A DNA stretch of 64,000 nucleotides from Chlorops oryzae (taxonomy: Eukaryota > Arthropoda > Insecta > Diptera > Chloropidae). Location: NCBI GenBank assembly GCA_020466095.1, contig CM035806.1, positions 131,016,422 through 131,080,421 of the forward strand, read 5' to 3'. Below are positions 12,131 to 23,802 of the stretch, one piece after another. The notes beneath the pieces were generated by a model, which saw nothing but the letters and a program-made list of their open reading frames with translations, had not been told where the DNA came from and ran no database searches. The stretch's first letter is position 1, and each line of letters starts with the position of its first letter. Position numbers and translations under genes: made by a program.

Positions 12131-12512
12131 GGGTCTCTCTCTATCTCTCTCTATATCTCTCTTTATCTCTCTTTATCTCTCTATATCTCTCTCTATCTCT
12201 CTCTATCTCTCTATCTCTCTCTATATCTCTCTATATCTCTCTATCTCTCTCTCTATCTCTATCTCTCTCTCTCTCTCTGTCTCTCTCTGTCTCTCTCTGT
12301 CTCTCTCTGTCTCTCTCTGTCTCTCTCTGTCTCTCTCTGTCTCTCTCTGTCTCTCTCTGTCTCTCTCTGTCTCTCTCTGTCTCTCTCTGTCTCTCTCTGT
12401 CTCTCTGTCTCTGTCTGTCTCTGTCTCCCTCTATCTCTCTCTATCTCTCAATTTCTCTCTCTATCTCTCTCTATTTATCTCTCTATCTCTCTCTCTCTCT
12501 CTCTACCCCTCC
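12131..12512. repeat. Pyrimidine microsatellite, decamer (CTCTCTCTGT)n core
   Basis: Thirteen exact copies of the decamer CTCTCTCTGT fill 12271..12400, flanked by CTCTCTAT-type variants on both sides. All three plus-strand frames stay open through it (Ser-Leu repeats), but this is a composition effect and not a protein. Confidence 0.95.
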
Positions 12513-13910
12513 ATATCACTCAATCTCTTATTATCCCGCTTTATATCTCGCTTTAATGCTTCTTTTATCTCTTTCTTTCTCTCAGTTCCTGTATGTTCTT
12601 TTGTATATTTCCATTCCCGAAAATTATTCCAAAAATGGATTCAGCGCCTTTGAAAACCCCCATGTGCCAAATTTCAGATTTTTGGCCGCATAGAATTTCT
12701 GAGGGACCACTGTGCGACATCGATATCATGATGAGAGTCAAATTTTCATGTTTACAAAAAACGTTGTAGCTTGAACATTTTTCAACCGATTTTGATAAGC
12801 GATAGCATATTTTACTCGAGATACAATGTACTTTGATAATAACTGTAAGAAAGTGAATGTTTTTTAGGATTTGTTACATAAAAAAGACGTCAAACTGTAA
12901 ACAACGTGAAAAAAATGGGTAAGTTTTAGATAACTTTCATAAATATCCAACTGTTTTTGTAGGAAGTATAGATAATTGTATATGTTTCGAAAGCTCAATG
13001 TTTCTAGTTTCCAAAACTGTATAGCAATTGAATCGGTCAAAAATTGACGGAGTGACAATCGTTTAAGTGCGCGGAGTACGGGAAAAACGGTTTTTAAACA
13101 ATAACTTGAAAATTTGGCGGTGTAAGACAATTTTGAAACACATTTTCATGATGTACTCATCAAGACCTACAACGTATGCTAGGTCGCTCAAAAAGTGATT
13201 TCGTTTTTTTTTTTTTGTAGCACAGTGTTATCCATAAATTTTTGTATTTACGTGCATTAGTGCAATGATGCATTTTCGGGTAAAACTTAAGATTCCCAGA
13301 TATGCAAAATGGTATCTCCGCATACGTATGAACATACATACATACACGCATTCAAGCAAGATTCCTGTGTGCTCTTTGCAAATTCAAGGCGAAAATTATA
13401 TGTGATTAAATTAAGTTATACCGGCATACAGATTTTAAGCTCAAATTCAAAATATTAATTGGACTTTTACAGAGCCAACGTCGAATTATATTTTTTTTTA
13501 TTTCATCAAAAATGTTTTCTTGATTATTAACCCTCTACCGAAAAGCATGAGCTCAAAACAAACAAACAAAAACTTCCTCCGAAGAACGAACGTGTCGGCA
13601 GTAAGGGCAAGGCATGCCAATTTAAGGAAACAAAAATCAACTGGAGAAAAAACAAAGATGGAAAAATAAATAAATAAATTAAAAAGCGAAAGAAAAATCA
13701 CAAAAATTGAGAAAGAAAAAACTGAAAACGAAAGTAGTACATATGCATTTTAATTAGAGTTTCGTAAAGTTTTTCCATGCTGTGCAGTTTATTCCAACTT
13801 TTGCTTTTCTTTCTTTAGTGGATATTTCGTCTTTTTAGCACAGAAAAATAAAGCCACTAACACAATTGCAGAATGAAAAGTTTGCCTTTCTTGGGCTTAT
13901 CTTAACCCTT
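12513..13910. other. Non-coding sequence
   Basis: Short AT-rich frames only. 13183..13220 (aggtcgctcaaaaagtgatt) loosely resembles a mariner end, but no matching end was found. Nothing else supported. Confidence 0.45.
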
Positions 13911-13911
13911 T

Positions 13912-13992
13912 CAGACACGCTCCTAAACCCATAGCATTAAAATCTGATAAGCTCTTGTCCCTTATAAGTGACGCCGTGTCTCAAAGGGCTAA
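13912..13992. mobile_element. Tiny piggyBac-like miniature element
   Basis: TTAA (13912..13915) is followed by CCCTTTCAGACACG. The other end is CGTGTCTCAAAGGG (ending 13988), followed by CTAA, one base from TTAA. TTAA targets with CCC-starting inverted ends are typical of piggyBac. It is only 73 bp, so a chance hairpin or a strongly deleted MITE are both possible. Confidence 0.4.
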
Positions 13993-15130
13993 GCAAAGAG
14001 CAAAAGGAGCGAGCGAATAAATATTTAATTTAATGGTCATATGGGGTGTTCAGGGCCATACTGTGGGCCACTGTATATATAAGTACAGTATAAGTAAGCA
14101 CCCAAATACAAATTTCTAGAGCCACTTTTGGGTTTATAAGATCCAAACAATCAAAAAATTTCATCAGGTTTAAGAGACAAATGGATGAAATCGTACTGAC
14201 TCAAGGATAAAACCAACAAATTGAGCTAGCCTTCACTTGACTTGAACTTGGACTTGAAAAATTCCGATGTTTTATTTTTACATGTATTCAGAAACGTAAT
14301 GATATTTCTTGAGATAAAACACCCTTGCCTCATGGAGGAGGCACTGTCATTATCAAGGTAACGAAGCTGTGAGTATATCGAGATGTTGACAATAGAGGGT
14401 CCTTGGCACAATGAACCCTTCGAAAGACAAAAGCTTTCCTCATTCGCGTGGATCGTTCTGTTAACACTGCAAGTCAATTTTTTTTCTCCATGCAAATATT
14501 CGTTGGAAAGTCGCAAATGTGTCTACTGCTTTAAGTTGCAACAGCGCGAAGCAGACAGACGCACGCACGCATGCACGATTTAGGCACATGCCCGTGCTTA
14601 ATTGCAGAAATTTGTACCGGGATCGTTTACTCGACTCTTTGATTGTGGGGTTGTTTAAGTTTCTTTTTGTGTGTTTTTATTGTTCTTGGTTTTTTGGTGT
14701 TTGTTTCGTTACTTGCTTACTTGCTTTGTTGTGTTGTCGTGGTTATTTGCCTGTTCACGCTGTTCTTCATTTTTCGTTTTACTGTAAAATATTCGGAGCA
14801 TAGATGGGCAAAACCCATTAAAAAAATAGTGCATTACATCTTTAATTACCATTAATATTTTACTGGTAATGCAAATCAATTTTCATTCCCATATTATTAG
14901 CATATTTGCACTAACTGGTCATATTTGAACATAATTGCCTAACTTACTTAGATGAGAAAATTCTCTAGTCCGCCTGGATCAGCAAAAGCCTACCGTATTT
15001 GAACCAAGAAATAAGTTCACTTGCTTTGCCCATAATAATCGCTACACCTTTTTGGTAAGCTAAGTAGATAAAGACTTTGTCCGAATGAAGGGGCTATTGA
15101 AAAGTAATGCAAAAACGTACCGCTTGGTCC
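13993..15130. other. Non-coding sequence
   Basis: Short low-complexity frames (for example 14643..14855, Phe/Leu/Val-rich) have no family resemblance. No RNA or element ends recognised. Confidence 0.45.
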
Positions 15131-15134
15131 CTGC

Positions 15135-15905
15135 CCTTCTATTCTCTTCTATTCTCTTCTATTCTCTTCTATTCTCTTCTATTCTCTTCTATTCTCTTCT
15201 ATTCTCTTCTATTCTTCTTCTATTCTCTTCTATTCTATTCTCTTCTATTCTCTTCTATTCTCTTCTATTCTTCTCTTCTATTCTCTTCTTCTTCTTCTCT
15301 CTTCTCTCTCTTCTCTTCTCTTCTCTTCTCTTCTCTTCTCTTCTCTTCTCTTCTCTTCTCTTCTCTTCTCTTCTCTTCTCTTCTCTTCTCTCTTCTCTTC
15401 TCTTCTCTTCTCTTCTCTTCTCTTCTCTTCTCTTCTCTTCTCTTCTTCTTCTCTTCTCTCTCTTCTCTTCTCTTCTCTTCTCTTCTCTTTCTTTTCTTCT
15501 CTTCTCTTCTCTTCTCTTCTCTTCTCTTCTCTTCTCTTCTCTTCTCTTCTCTTCTCTCTCTTCTCTTCTCTTCTCTTTTCTCTTCTCTTCTCTTCTCTTC
15601 TCTTCTCTTCTCTTCTCTTCTCTTCTCTTCTCTTCTCTTCTCTTCTCTTCTCTTCTCTTCTCTTCTCTTCTCTTCTCTCTTCTTCTCTTCTCTTCTCTTC
15701 TCTTCTCTTCTCTCTCTCTTCTCTTCTCTCTCTTTCTCTTCTCTTTCTCTTCTCTTCTTCTCTTCTTTTCTCTTCCTTCTCTTCTCTTCTCTTCTTCTCT
15801 TCTCATCTCTCTTCTCTTCTTTCTTCTCTATTCCTTCTAGTCTTTCTTTCTCTTCTCTCTATCTCCTCTCATTCCTTCTTCTCTATCTCTCTTTGCTCAT
15901 TTCTC
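15135..15905. repeat. Long pyrimidine microsatellite (TCTTC)n / (TCTATTCTCT)n
   Basis: The first ~150 bases have a 10-bp unit (TCTATTCTCT) and the rest a 5-bp unit (TCTCT/TTCTC) with slips. The plus strand is almost pure pyrimidine for ~770 bases. The 250-residue Leu/Phe/Ser frames here, and the Arg/Glu frame on the other strand, are artefacts of the repeat. Confidence 0.97.
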
Positions 15906-18640
15906 AATAATCGAAGCTGAGCGTTGATGCCCATCTACAATTATGATGATTTTATCTGTTAGTACTCAATCTTAACAGTTTAAAAATCTCGATCTCAATT
16001 ACAATACTTCCTTAGATCTTTCGCCTTTACTGTCATGCTATTCTTCGTCTGCGAATGACTACTCACTTCTTTCAACTAGGGAAGAAGCATTTCGGTTTCG
16101 TTCGTTGCACTCCGCATTCACATTTCGATTGAGTTTTTTGATTAAAGTTTCTCACACGAAGCAGCAAGCGTTGATGGAGGGAAGAAATCTGCGATTCATT
16201 AAATCGAATGAGCAACAAATGTTACTGTTGATTCTTCGACTGAATTTCACCTTAAGAGACGTGGGGTAAGTAGATGCATTTGTTTCTCTGACGGATTACT
16301 TGGCTACTCTTCGCCTGACCATCTTGGCAGCATGTTTGTTCCAAATTAGTTTTGCTTATGTCAAAGTTGTCTCATGCCGAAAAAAGCGAAGCAGAAGCGT
16401 TGAATGGACGGGTAGTACAATTATGAGGATTCTTCAAATGGTGTAAGGTGGGGAGGCTTCAACTAAAGTTAATAAACTTTGATATTCAATGACAAACTTT
16501 CCTTAAGGAGTACTGTGTGCGGCGCTTGTACTGTGCCATGCTTGTGTTCGCTCTGACGAATGACTTACTTCCACTTACTGTTCCCTTTAAACCTCCTGAA
16601 GCCCCAACTTATCCCGTTTGTTCGCTCAAGCTCCGGTTGCATTTCATTGTCGTTGGCGTTGAACATTGCCGGATTATAAGCATTTGTCACGCACGAAGCA
16701 GCAAGCGACTGCAATGGAGTGGATAGTACAATCTGCCGTTCATTATCCTTGAAAGCAAGAGAATGTCCCTTACTCGCTCGCCACTCTTCGGATGAATTTC
16801 ATTTCAAAAATTAATAATCTTTGTTACTAAATGCACAAAGCGAATACATAGAAGCGTACGTCTTCGGCACGTGTACAGCATCTAATCAGCATGACTTCTG
16901 AATTTACCAATTTCCATTTTTGCACTTTCCCGTTGCTCATGTTCTCGAAGAAAGCAGACGACGAGAAGAAGGTATTTTTTTTTTTTTGTGTTAATTTCAA
17001 CTTTTATCAAGTTTGTTTTTTTAATTCTTTTAAAGTAGTTTTGTTTTTCCTCAATTTTTTTTGATTTTTCGATTTCCACTTTGGCCATTTTCTTTTAAAT
17101 TCAATGCTTCAATGATATGCTTCTTCGACTAGATTTAGATTCGAAAGTCATGAGCGGTTATTCGGTTGTCTTCAACGCTGTCTGATGTGGATGCAGCGGC
17201 TAGTGGCCACAGCATTAGTCGCTCACAACGTCTCGGTCTTCTCTCTACTTGCAAATGAAACCGAAGCTCCTTGATAAAAGTTCTGACTTTGCGTTGGCAG
17301 CTGTCGCTGTGAATGAGTGCTTAACTTCCGGTTGCCGATTGCCCCGTCCTGTCCCGTTTCACCCGCTCGCTCTCCCTTTCCTGCTGCCATACAGTTTACC
17401 TTAACTGAAAGTGGTTTGTACGTTTCTGGCCATTTCTATGATGCAGTGGTTATCTTCAAACAGCAAAATGAAGTTTCCTTCAAAGGCGACCAATAAAAAA
17501 ACAAAGAATTTACCAATCCATTTTTGCACTTTCCCGTTGCTCATGTTCTCAAAGAAAGCAGACGACGAGATAGAAGTATAATTTTTTTTTTTGCATAAAT
17601 TCAAATTTTATCAAGCACCTTGCTTTTTTTACACTTCATTAGTGCACACAGTAGATTTTGTTTTTCCTCAATGTCTTGAAGTTTTTTGTTTTCGCTCTAG
17701 TTTTTTTTTATCGTTCACATTTTCTGAATTCGTTTTCTGAGGTGTCAAACTTGCACTGGCATCGTTAGCACGTTTGCACGTTTGCACGAAACTGAAACGC
17801 AAACAAAATCCATTTCTATTTCGCACGTAAAGTTTGTTCAAAGCTGACCCTCTGCACTGACCTGGACTGAGCGGCTAGCTGGGTTCCGATTGCGCATGCC
17901 CGTCGGCTTGGCCGATTGTCCTGCTGGCAAGTCCTTACTGAAATGTTTGACGTTTCTGGCCATTTGAAATGAGTGGTTACAGTCCAGCATCCGAGGTTTC
18001 CGTCAGCGATCTGGAACTAACAATGATTTATTGAGAAAATAATTACGTTGAGAGCACGGTTCCAACGACTGCTGGAAGAGTTTTTGAAAATTCGAATATC
18101 GGAAAATTCCAAAATTCGCCTAAGATGACCAAATTGAGTGAATGGCAAAGTGGAATAATATCTTTATATCGAGTGAATGAATGGATCATTAAAGTAAACT
18201 TCGAGATGCGAAATTCAAGCTTGACTTTCACACAATTCAGTCATAGATTGTGTTGGCTTGCTTCAGCGGCAGCACTGAATGTGAGTGTCCGAAATTGACA
18301 GCAATTTCTCAGTTCCGACGCGGAATACGAAATGATATTATTGCCTAGAAAAAGATTGTTGAGAGCATTGTTTCAACGACTGCTGGATGTTTTGAGGGTT
18401 CGATTGTCCAGAGGTCGCGCAAGATGGAAATTGAGTGATGAAAGTGGAATACCACTCCACTTTATTCGAGTGAATGAATGGATATTAAGTAATTCGTATA
18501 TGCAATATTCAAGACTTGAGAGAAATTCAGAATAGAGAAATCGATTGCTAGATGCAAGAGAGGCATAGAGGGAGAAAATTTACGAGAGAATAGAGAGATT
18601 GAAAAAGATTGAGATGCAAATTTGAGAGTGAATAGAGTCG
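15906..18640. repeat. Cluster of old, diverged tandem duplications
   Basis: Several segments recur. 'gaagcagcaagcg' with a following 'agtacaat' block appears near 16158, 16388 and 16693, with a weaker match near 15909. A 50-base block (ccatttttgcactttcccgt...) is nearly identical at 16914 and 17518, a period of 604. 'caacgactgctgga' with downstream 'gtgaatgaatgga' occurs at 18050 and 18361, a period of 311. No protein is recognised. The whole cluster lies between a pyrimidine and a purine microsatellite. Confidence 0.6.
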
Positions 18641-18941
18641 AGCAAAGATTGTTATGAGAAAGCATTTTGAGAGAAAGAGAGTTGAATTTTAAGAGAATAG
18701 AAAGAGAGAGAAAGAGAGAGAAAAGAGAGAGAAAGAGAGAGAGAGAGAGAAAGAGAGAGAAAGAGAGAGAAAGAGAGGAGGAGAGAAAGAGAGAGAAAGA
18801 GAGAGAAAGAGAGAGAAAGAGAGAGAAAGAGAGAGAAGAGAGAGAGAGAAAAGAGAGAGAAAGAGAGAGAAAGAGAGAGAAAGAGAGAGAAAGAGAGAGA
18901 AAAGAGAGAGAAGAAAGAAGAGGAGAAAGAGAGAGAAAGAG

Positions 18942-18972
<31 letters not shown>

Positions 18973-19351
18973 AAGAGAGAGAAAGAGAGAGAAAGAGAAA
19001 AGAGAGAGAAAAGAGAGAGAAAGAGAGAGAAAGAGAGAGAAAGAGAGAGAAAGAGAGAGAAAGAGAGAGAAAGAGAGAGAAGAGAGAGAAAAAGAGAGAA
19101 AGAGAGAGAAGAAGAGAAGAGAGAGAAAGAGGAGAGAGAAAGAGAGAGAAAGAGAAGAGAGAAGAAAGAGAGAGAAGAGAGAAGAGAGAGAGAAAGAGAG
19201 AGAAATGAGAGAGAAAAGGAGAGAGAAAGAGAGAGAAAGAAAAAGGAGAGAAAGAGAGAGAGAGAAAGAGAGAGAAAAGAGAGAGGAGAGAAGAGAGAGA
19301 AAGAGAGAGAAATAGAGAGAAAGAGAGAGAAAGAGAGAGAAAGAGAGAGAA

Positions 19352-19390
<39 letters not shown>

Positions 19391-19485
19391 AAGAGAGAGA
19401 TAGAGAGAGAGAGAGAGAGAAAGAGAGAGAAAGAGAGAGAGAAAGAGAGAAAAAGAGAGAGAAAGAAAGGGAAAGATAAAGAAAC
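18641..19485. repeat. Long purine microsatellite, (AAGAGAGAGA)n
   Basis: The plus strand is nearly pure purine for about 840 bases, with a decamer period best seen at 19021..19080 and 19321..19440. The 291- and 343-residue Ser/Leu/Phe frames and the 238-residue Arg/Glu/Lys frame across it are artefacts. Confidence 0.97.
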
Positions 19486-19640
19486 ATATACAAACATATG
19501 TATCAAAATATCTAACTTGGCTCTCATTTCCTATTTTTATATCGGAAAACCTGTTCCGAGGATATATTGAGCTTGTGCGTTAGTATTTTACACAAGTGGG
19601 GATAGAAAATACAAAATATATACATATAAGCAGGTCATTT
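19486..19640. other. Spacer
   Basis: Unremarkable AT-rich sequence. Confidence 0.5.
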
Positions 19641-19644
19641 GATT

Positions 19645-20000
19645 AAGCTATGTTTGTCTGCCCGTTTGTCTCGCCGTATACAGTTTTCAAACCGAAGACG
19701 TTGAGCTATCCGCAAGAAATTTGTTATATTTGCGAAGACATGGGTAAAACCAAGTTCGACAATGGACCCGATCGGAGGGCCTCGAATGAAATTGACAAAA
19801 ATTGGAAAAGTTTTTCTCTATAGTTATTACATCCTATATACAAATGGTTATCGGTCCCCGTTATTAAAGTCACCTCCAGTACTAGGGTGTGTCAAAAAGA
19901 TCTCAAAAACTGCCTAAAATATGAATTTTTGAGATATTTGAATGAAATAAGTAAATTCGACCTAAATTTAAGCTTCAAAAAATTTCAATAGGGGCGCTTT
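19645..20000 (-). repeat. Helentron/DINE-like repeat, family 2, partial
   Basis: Read on the minus strand it follows the internal part of family 2 as at 21275..22079: 'cctagtactggaggt'-like block, 'gaccgatcgggtccattgtc'-like block, then the 'cgaaggag...ctgtatac' block and the gacagac tract. Both ends are missing. Much diverged. Confidence 0.5.
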
Positions 20001-20882
20001 TCATAAAGTAATTTAATGAAAGTAGTCATATGAGATTCTCAAGTTCCATAACCTTGTCTTAATGGGCCTGGAATGGTATTGCAGGGCCTGTTTTAAAAAA
20101 TATTCAAACATGTATAAATTATTCATTATACATATGGTCGGATATTGTTTTGTCGGGTTCGCCTTACTTGGTTTTTGATTTTCTGATGGGAAAAGTCAAA
20201 CATTATATTTTGTAGCCAGCTGTACAAGCAAATGTTTCTAAAAAAAAAAATCATACATTGTTAAAGAAAATTATCAACCTTCAACATTTTCAATCGAAGG
20301 CATAGAAATATATGGAAAATATTGTCTATAAATTTTGTGTCGTGATGCACGCAGAATATCCAATTTATACACTCGGGCATTATTGCCTAGGAATGTGAAA
20401 AACCTTAAGGAGAACAGTAAAGAAGCTTTGAAACTAGCGTATTGTTGAGATCTATCTGCATAATTTGATTGTGTTTCGATTTTCTCAACCAGACCAAACC
20501 ATAACTGCTCAATGTGCCGCATCCGACGATTGTAGCAACTTCCTTGATTACCAAACCAACGAGCGTACGAGCGCGGAGGGGAAAATTCCCATCTTTGTCT
20601 CGAAATGTTGATGTGCTTTTTATTCTTATTCGTTTGGATTTTGTTTTCTTGAATAGGAAAAACGAAAAGGAAACAAAAAAAAAAAAAAAAACCAAATACA
20701 AAAGGATGAGAAAAAACAATTGAATCGTCGCATGCATTTCTATGCCATCTTCGAATGCCTGTGCCTTGCCTCTGCGCCATTTTTTCGAGGTGTTATTGCT
20801 CCGGTGCGCCGCACAGTATCGCGAGTGCGGCCCAAAAAGCCTAAAATTCGTTAAAATAACTATTTCAAAGTGTTCAATAGTA
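20001..20882. other. Non-coding sequence
   Basis: Short frames only; the 168-residue minus frame at 20274..20780 is Phe-rich with no family resemblance. Nothing supported. Confidence 0.4.
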
Positions 20883-20890
20883 AATACATG

Positions 20891-21190
20891 CAGGGACCGT
20901 AACTGTTACGACTTAAAAAAAAAAAGTCAAATTATAACCGTCATTTTTCAACCGATAAATTTTCCGTTGGAAAGTAACAGTTAAAAATTGACTTTTATTT
21001 TTTCGGTCAGAAATAAAAATCAAAGTTCGATTTTTATTTTTCCAGTCAAGAAAATAAGTTAAAAATTGACTTTTATTTGTTCGGTCGAATAAAAAAGTCA
21101 AAATTTGACTTTTATTTTTCCAGTGAGATATTAAAGTTAAAATTTAACTTTAATTTTTTCGGTTAGATATAAAAGTTAAAGGTATGGACA
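20891..21190. repeat. Left inverted arm of the 20.9-23.7 kb element
   Basis: It aligns base by base with the reverse complement of 23265..23525 over four to five ~44-bp subunits (for example 'aaccgataaattttccgttg' near 20950, mirrored near 23470). Confidence 0.85.
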
Positions 21191-21274
21191 ATGGCATTTG
21201 ACTAAAAAATTTTTTTTTTTTTACTAGGGTCATTATTTGGCCAGTTAGGGGATGGAACCCAAAATTCAGTTTAA

Positions 21275-21972
21275 AACAAGTAAGGGTGTTATAGTCAATA
21301 GAATACCTGACAATAGAATACCCGACACAGACACTTTAGTTTCGAATAATTTTTAATATCAAGAGGTGTTTAAGGACATATTGGGCCCACATACCGACTT
21401 TTGTTAAATTTCTTTATATAACCCGCCCATTTTCCACGCCCAATTTTTCAATTTTTTTGGGATTCTAATCGGACCCTTATATATACGCTCAAATTCTAAG
21501 TTTCATTGAAATATTTCAATAAAGTCCGCTTTTGAGGCATTTTTGGGATTTTTGTGACAGATCCTAGTACTAGAGGTACCCTTAATAATGGTTCTATCTT
21601 TTTTGGGCAGGACGTTACTGGCTATCAAGGAAGCATACGTGCCAACTTTCGTTCAAGTCCCATTTGTATTTCGGGTGTAGGAGACAATTTTCGAAAAACG
21701 CCCTTATGCCACGCCCACTTTTAAAATTTTTTGAAATCATATTACTTGCCTTTAAAAATGTTCAAATACCAAGTTTCATCAAAATATCTTGAAAAAATCA
21801 GGTTTTAGAGCAGTTTTTGTGATTTTCATAACAGACCCTAGTACTGAAGGTACCCCTAAAAATGGTCCGATCGGGTCCATTCTCGAACTTGTTCTTACTC
21901 ATGTCCCCGTGAGCACGCATACCAAATTTTGTCAAGATAACTCAACTCCTTCGATAAGATAACTGTATACAG

Positions 21973-22019
<47 letters not shown>

Positions 22020-22079
22020 CACAGACAGACAGACAGACGGACATGTCTAAATCGAATCTCCTGGTGACGCTGATCATTT
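21275..22079 (+). repeat. Helentron/DINE-like repeat, family 2, inside the hAT-like element
   Basis: It starts AACAAGTAAGGGTGTTATAG and has CGACACAGACAC, 'ccacgcccact' blocks, repeated 'cctagtactgaaggtacc' blocks, a (gaca)n tract at 21972..22040 and 'ggacatgtctaaatcgaat'. It matches 55808..56557 closely apart from its 3' end. Known relatives are non-autonomous Helitron-group elements. No coding. Confidence 0.65.
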
Positions 22080-23264
22080 CTACAGGGTGTTTCGCATAAG
22101 GATGTATATCCGAAAGGAGGTGATAGGGGTGCTCAATATAGACCAAAAATCGTATGGGAGGGGGGGGTGGAAAATGCTCCCCTAAGGAGTTAAAGGGCCT
22201 TAAAGTTTTTAGGCAAAAAGTCGAGAAAAAAAATTCTCCCACGATAACGGTTCATCGTAGAAAAAAAAAACTGTTAAGCGGTTTGAAAGCCAATTCTATG
22301 GGCTTTAAGCAAAATTAAATTCATGGTAAGAATTTAAGCCAATAATGGTTAATTAAGCGGTCAAAGTCAAAAATTCTGAAAAAAAGTTCTATTTTTTACT
22401 TTGAGAGCCATTTTGGTATGAAAAAGGTCCTATTAACACATACTTTTCTATTTTTTTTCAAAATCCTCGATTAATTTACTTCAAATCTGTGGTACATTTG
22501 TCATACCTTATTAGCGGTTTAACCTCAGGAAAAATATCATCCCCCTAGGAGGGGTTTGACTGTAGTGACAGCCATTTTGTATGAAATTGTAATAAATTTA
22601 AGGTAATTTTGTATGGATGACCCCCTAAGGAGGGGAGATAGGGTGTCAGTATGTTGGAAAAAAATGTTAGGGGGACAAAGTTGATGGGGGTCGGTCATAC
22701 ATTTGACTCCTCTAGGGGCACTCTGGGGCTAGTTACGACGGTGGGGGGAAAATTTATAAAAATATTTTTTTTGTATGGGAGCCCCCTTAAGGAGGAGAGA
22801 TAGGTGGCATATTTGTTCAAAAAAAATATTCGGGGGAGAAAAATAATGGGGGTCGGTGCTATATTTTACCCCTCTAGGAGCGACTCTGGGACATTTATAA
22901 AGCTTTTCATAGATTTTTTCTCGTTTTAACCCATCTTTGACCCCGATGAGGAGCCATTTGCCGACAACCCACCCTCCCCATTTTTCGGCTCATGCATTTT
23001 TATACCAAACCTCACAAAATAAGAGGTTACAGCGTATCGAAAACTTGTTACTAAGAATCTCCATACAACACTATGTCACCCCTAATGGACATGCATATAT
23101 ATTCATGATCAGGATTGCTATGAGTCGCCCCTGCCTCACTCCTATTTACCAAAAACAACAGCCAGAGACATGGAAAGGTACATGCTTCATGAAATGAGAA
23201 AACTTCAAGCTTTTTAATGCAAAAATTCTTTTTTTTTTATACATTTCTAATATCCAAATTTCCA
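22080..23264. repeat. Interior of the hAT-like element with diverged ~165-bp tandem repeats
   Basis: Two adjacent units, about 22609..22768 and 22770..22908, share 'tttgtatgg', 'aaggaggagagatagg', 'tgggggtcggt' and 'cctctaggggc' in the same order. Fragments of a third lie near 22535..22600. Runs of G and C recur (22150..22190). No protein-like frame. Confidence 0.6.
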
Positions 23265-23661
23265 AATATTAAAGTTCCTTCAAGTTCAATTTTAACTTTA
23301 ATATCTGACTGGAAAAATTAAAGTCAAATTTTGACTTTTATATTCGCCGAACAAATAAAAGTCAATTTTTAACTTATTTTCTTGATTGAAAAAATAAAAA
23401 TCGAATTTTGATTTTTATTTCTGACCGAAAAAATAAAAGTCAATTTTTAACTGTTACTTTCCAACGGAAAATTTATCGGTTGAAATATAACGGTTATTGA
23501 TTGACTTTTTTGAAAAAGTCAAAAAAATATAAATCATTAAAGATTACCACTCCTTACTTAAGAAACATTAAATTGCACGATTTTAAATATCTAATACGCC
23601 AATTTTTTCTTTTGACTTTTTGATGTAAATTTTCGAAAATAACTGTTATTTTCAATCCCTG
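23265..23661. repeat. Right inverted arm of the 20.9-23.7 kb element
   Basis: Inverted copy of the left arm, plus ~95 bases of extra sequence near 23525..23640 that the left arm lacks. Confidence 0.85.
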
Positions 23662-23802
23662 AATACATGTGCTTAGAAAGATCAAAAAGAATAACGTAAA
23701 TATTTGCAGCCGCTTAGCCGCAGGACCGTGCCAAAGTTGCACTTTATTGACTGATTATTATGAGCCTGTTCGCTCGAACAGGTGCGCAGATATTTCCTTA
23801 TA

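Larger units (their letters stand above)
20891..23661. mobile_element. Non-autonomous hAT-like element with long foldback-type inverted arms
   Basis: The ends are CAGGGA (20891) and TCCCTG (23661), flanked by a perfect 8-bp target duplication AATACATG (20883..20890 and 23662..23669). CAG-starting ends with 8-bp duplications are the hAT hallmark. The arms, 20891..21190 and 23265..23661, are inverted copies, the right one carrying ~95 extra bases. Each arm contains ~44-bp subunits with a palindromic core (AAAGTCAAAATTTGACTTT type), as in foldback elements. The interior has a Helentron-like repeat, a tandem ~165-bp repeat and no transposase. Mobilisation in trans is inferred. Confidence 0.8.

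Noticed and set aside
12040..12693. 157- and 217-residue Ser/Leu frames
   Set aside because: By-products of the CT-rich microsatellite.
13183..13220. Possible mariner-type end
   Set aside because: No inverted partner or transposase found nearby.
15085..15910. 250-residue Leu/Phe/Ser frames and an Arg/Glu frame
   Set aside because: All come from the (TCTTC)n array, which lacks stop codons in every frame; no sequence of protein character.
18462..19527. Frames of 238 to 343 residues over the purine array
   Set aside because: Pure by-products of (AAGAGAGAGA)n composition.
20274..20780. 168-residue minus frame
   Set aside because: Low complexity, Phe-rich where poly-T lies; no motif recognised.
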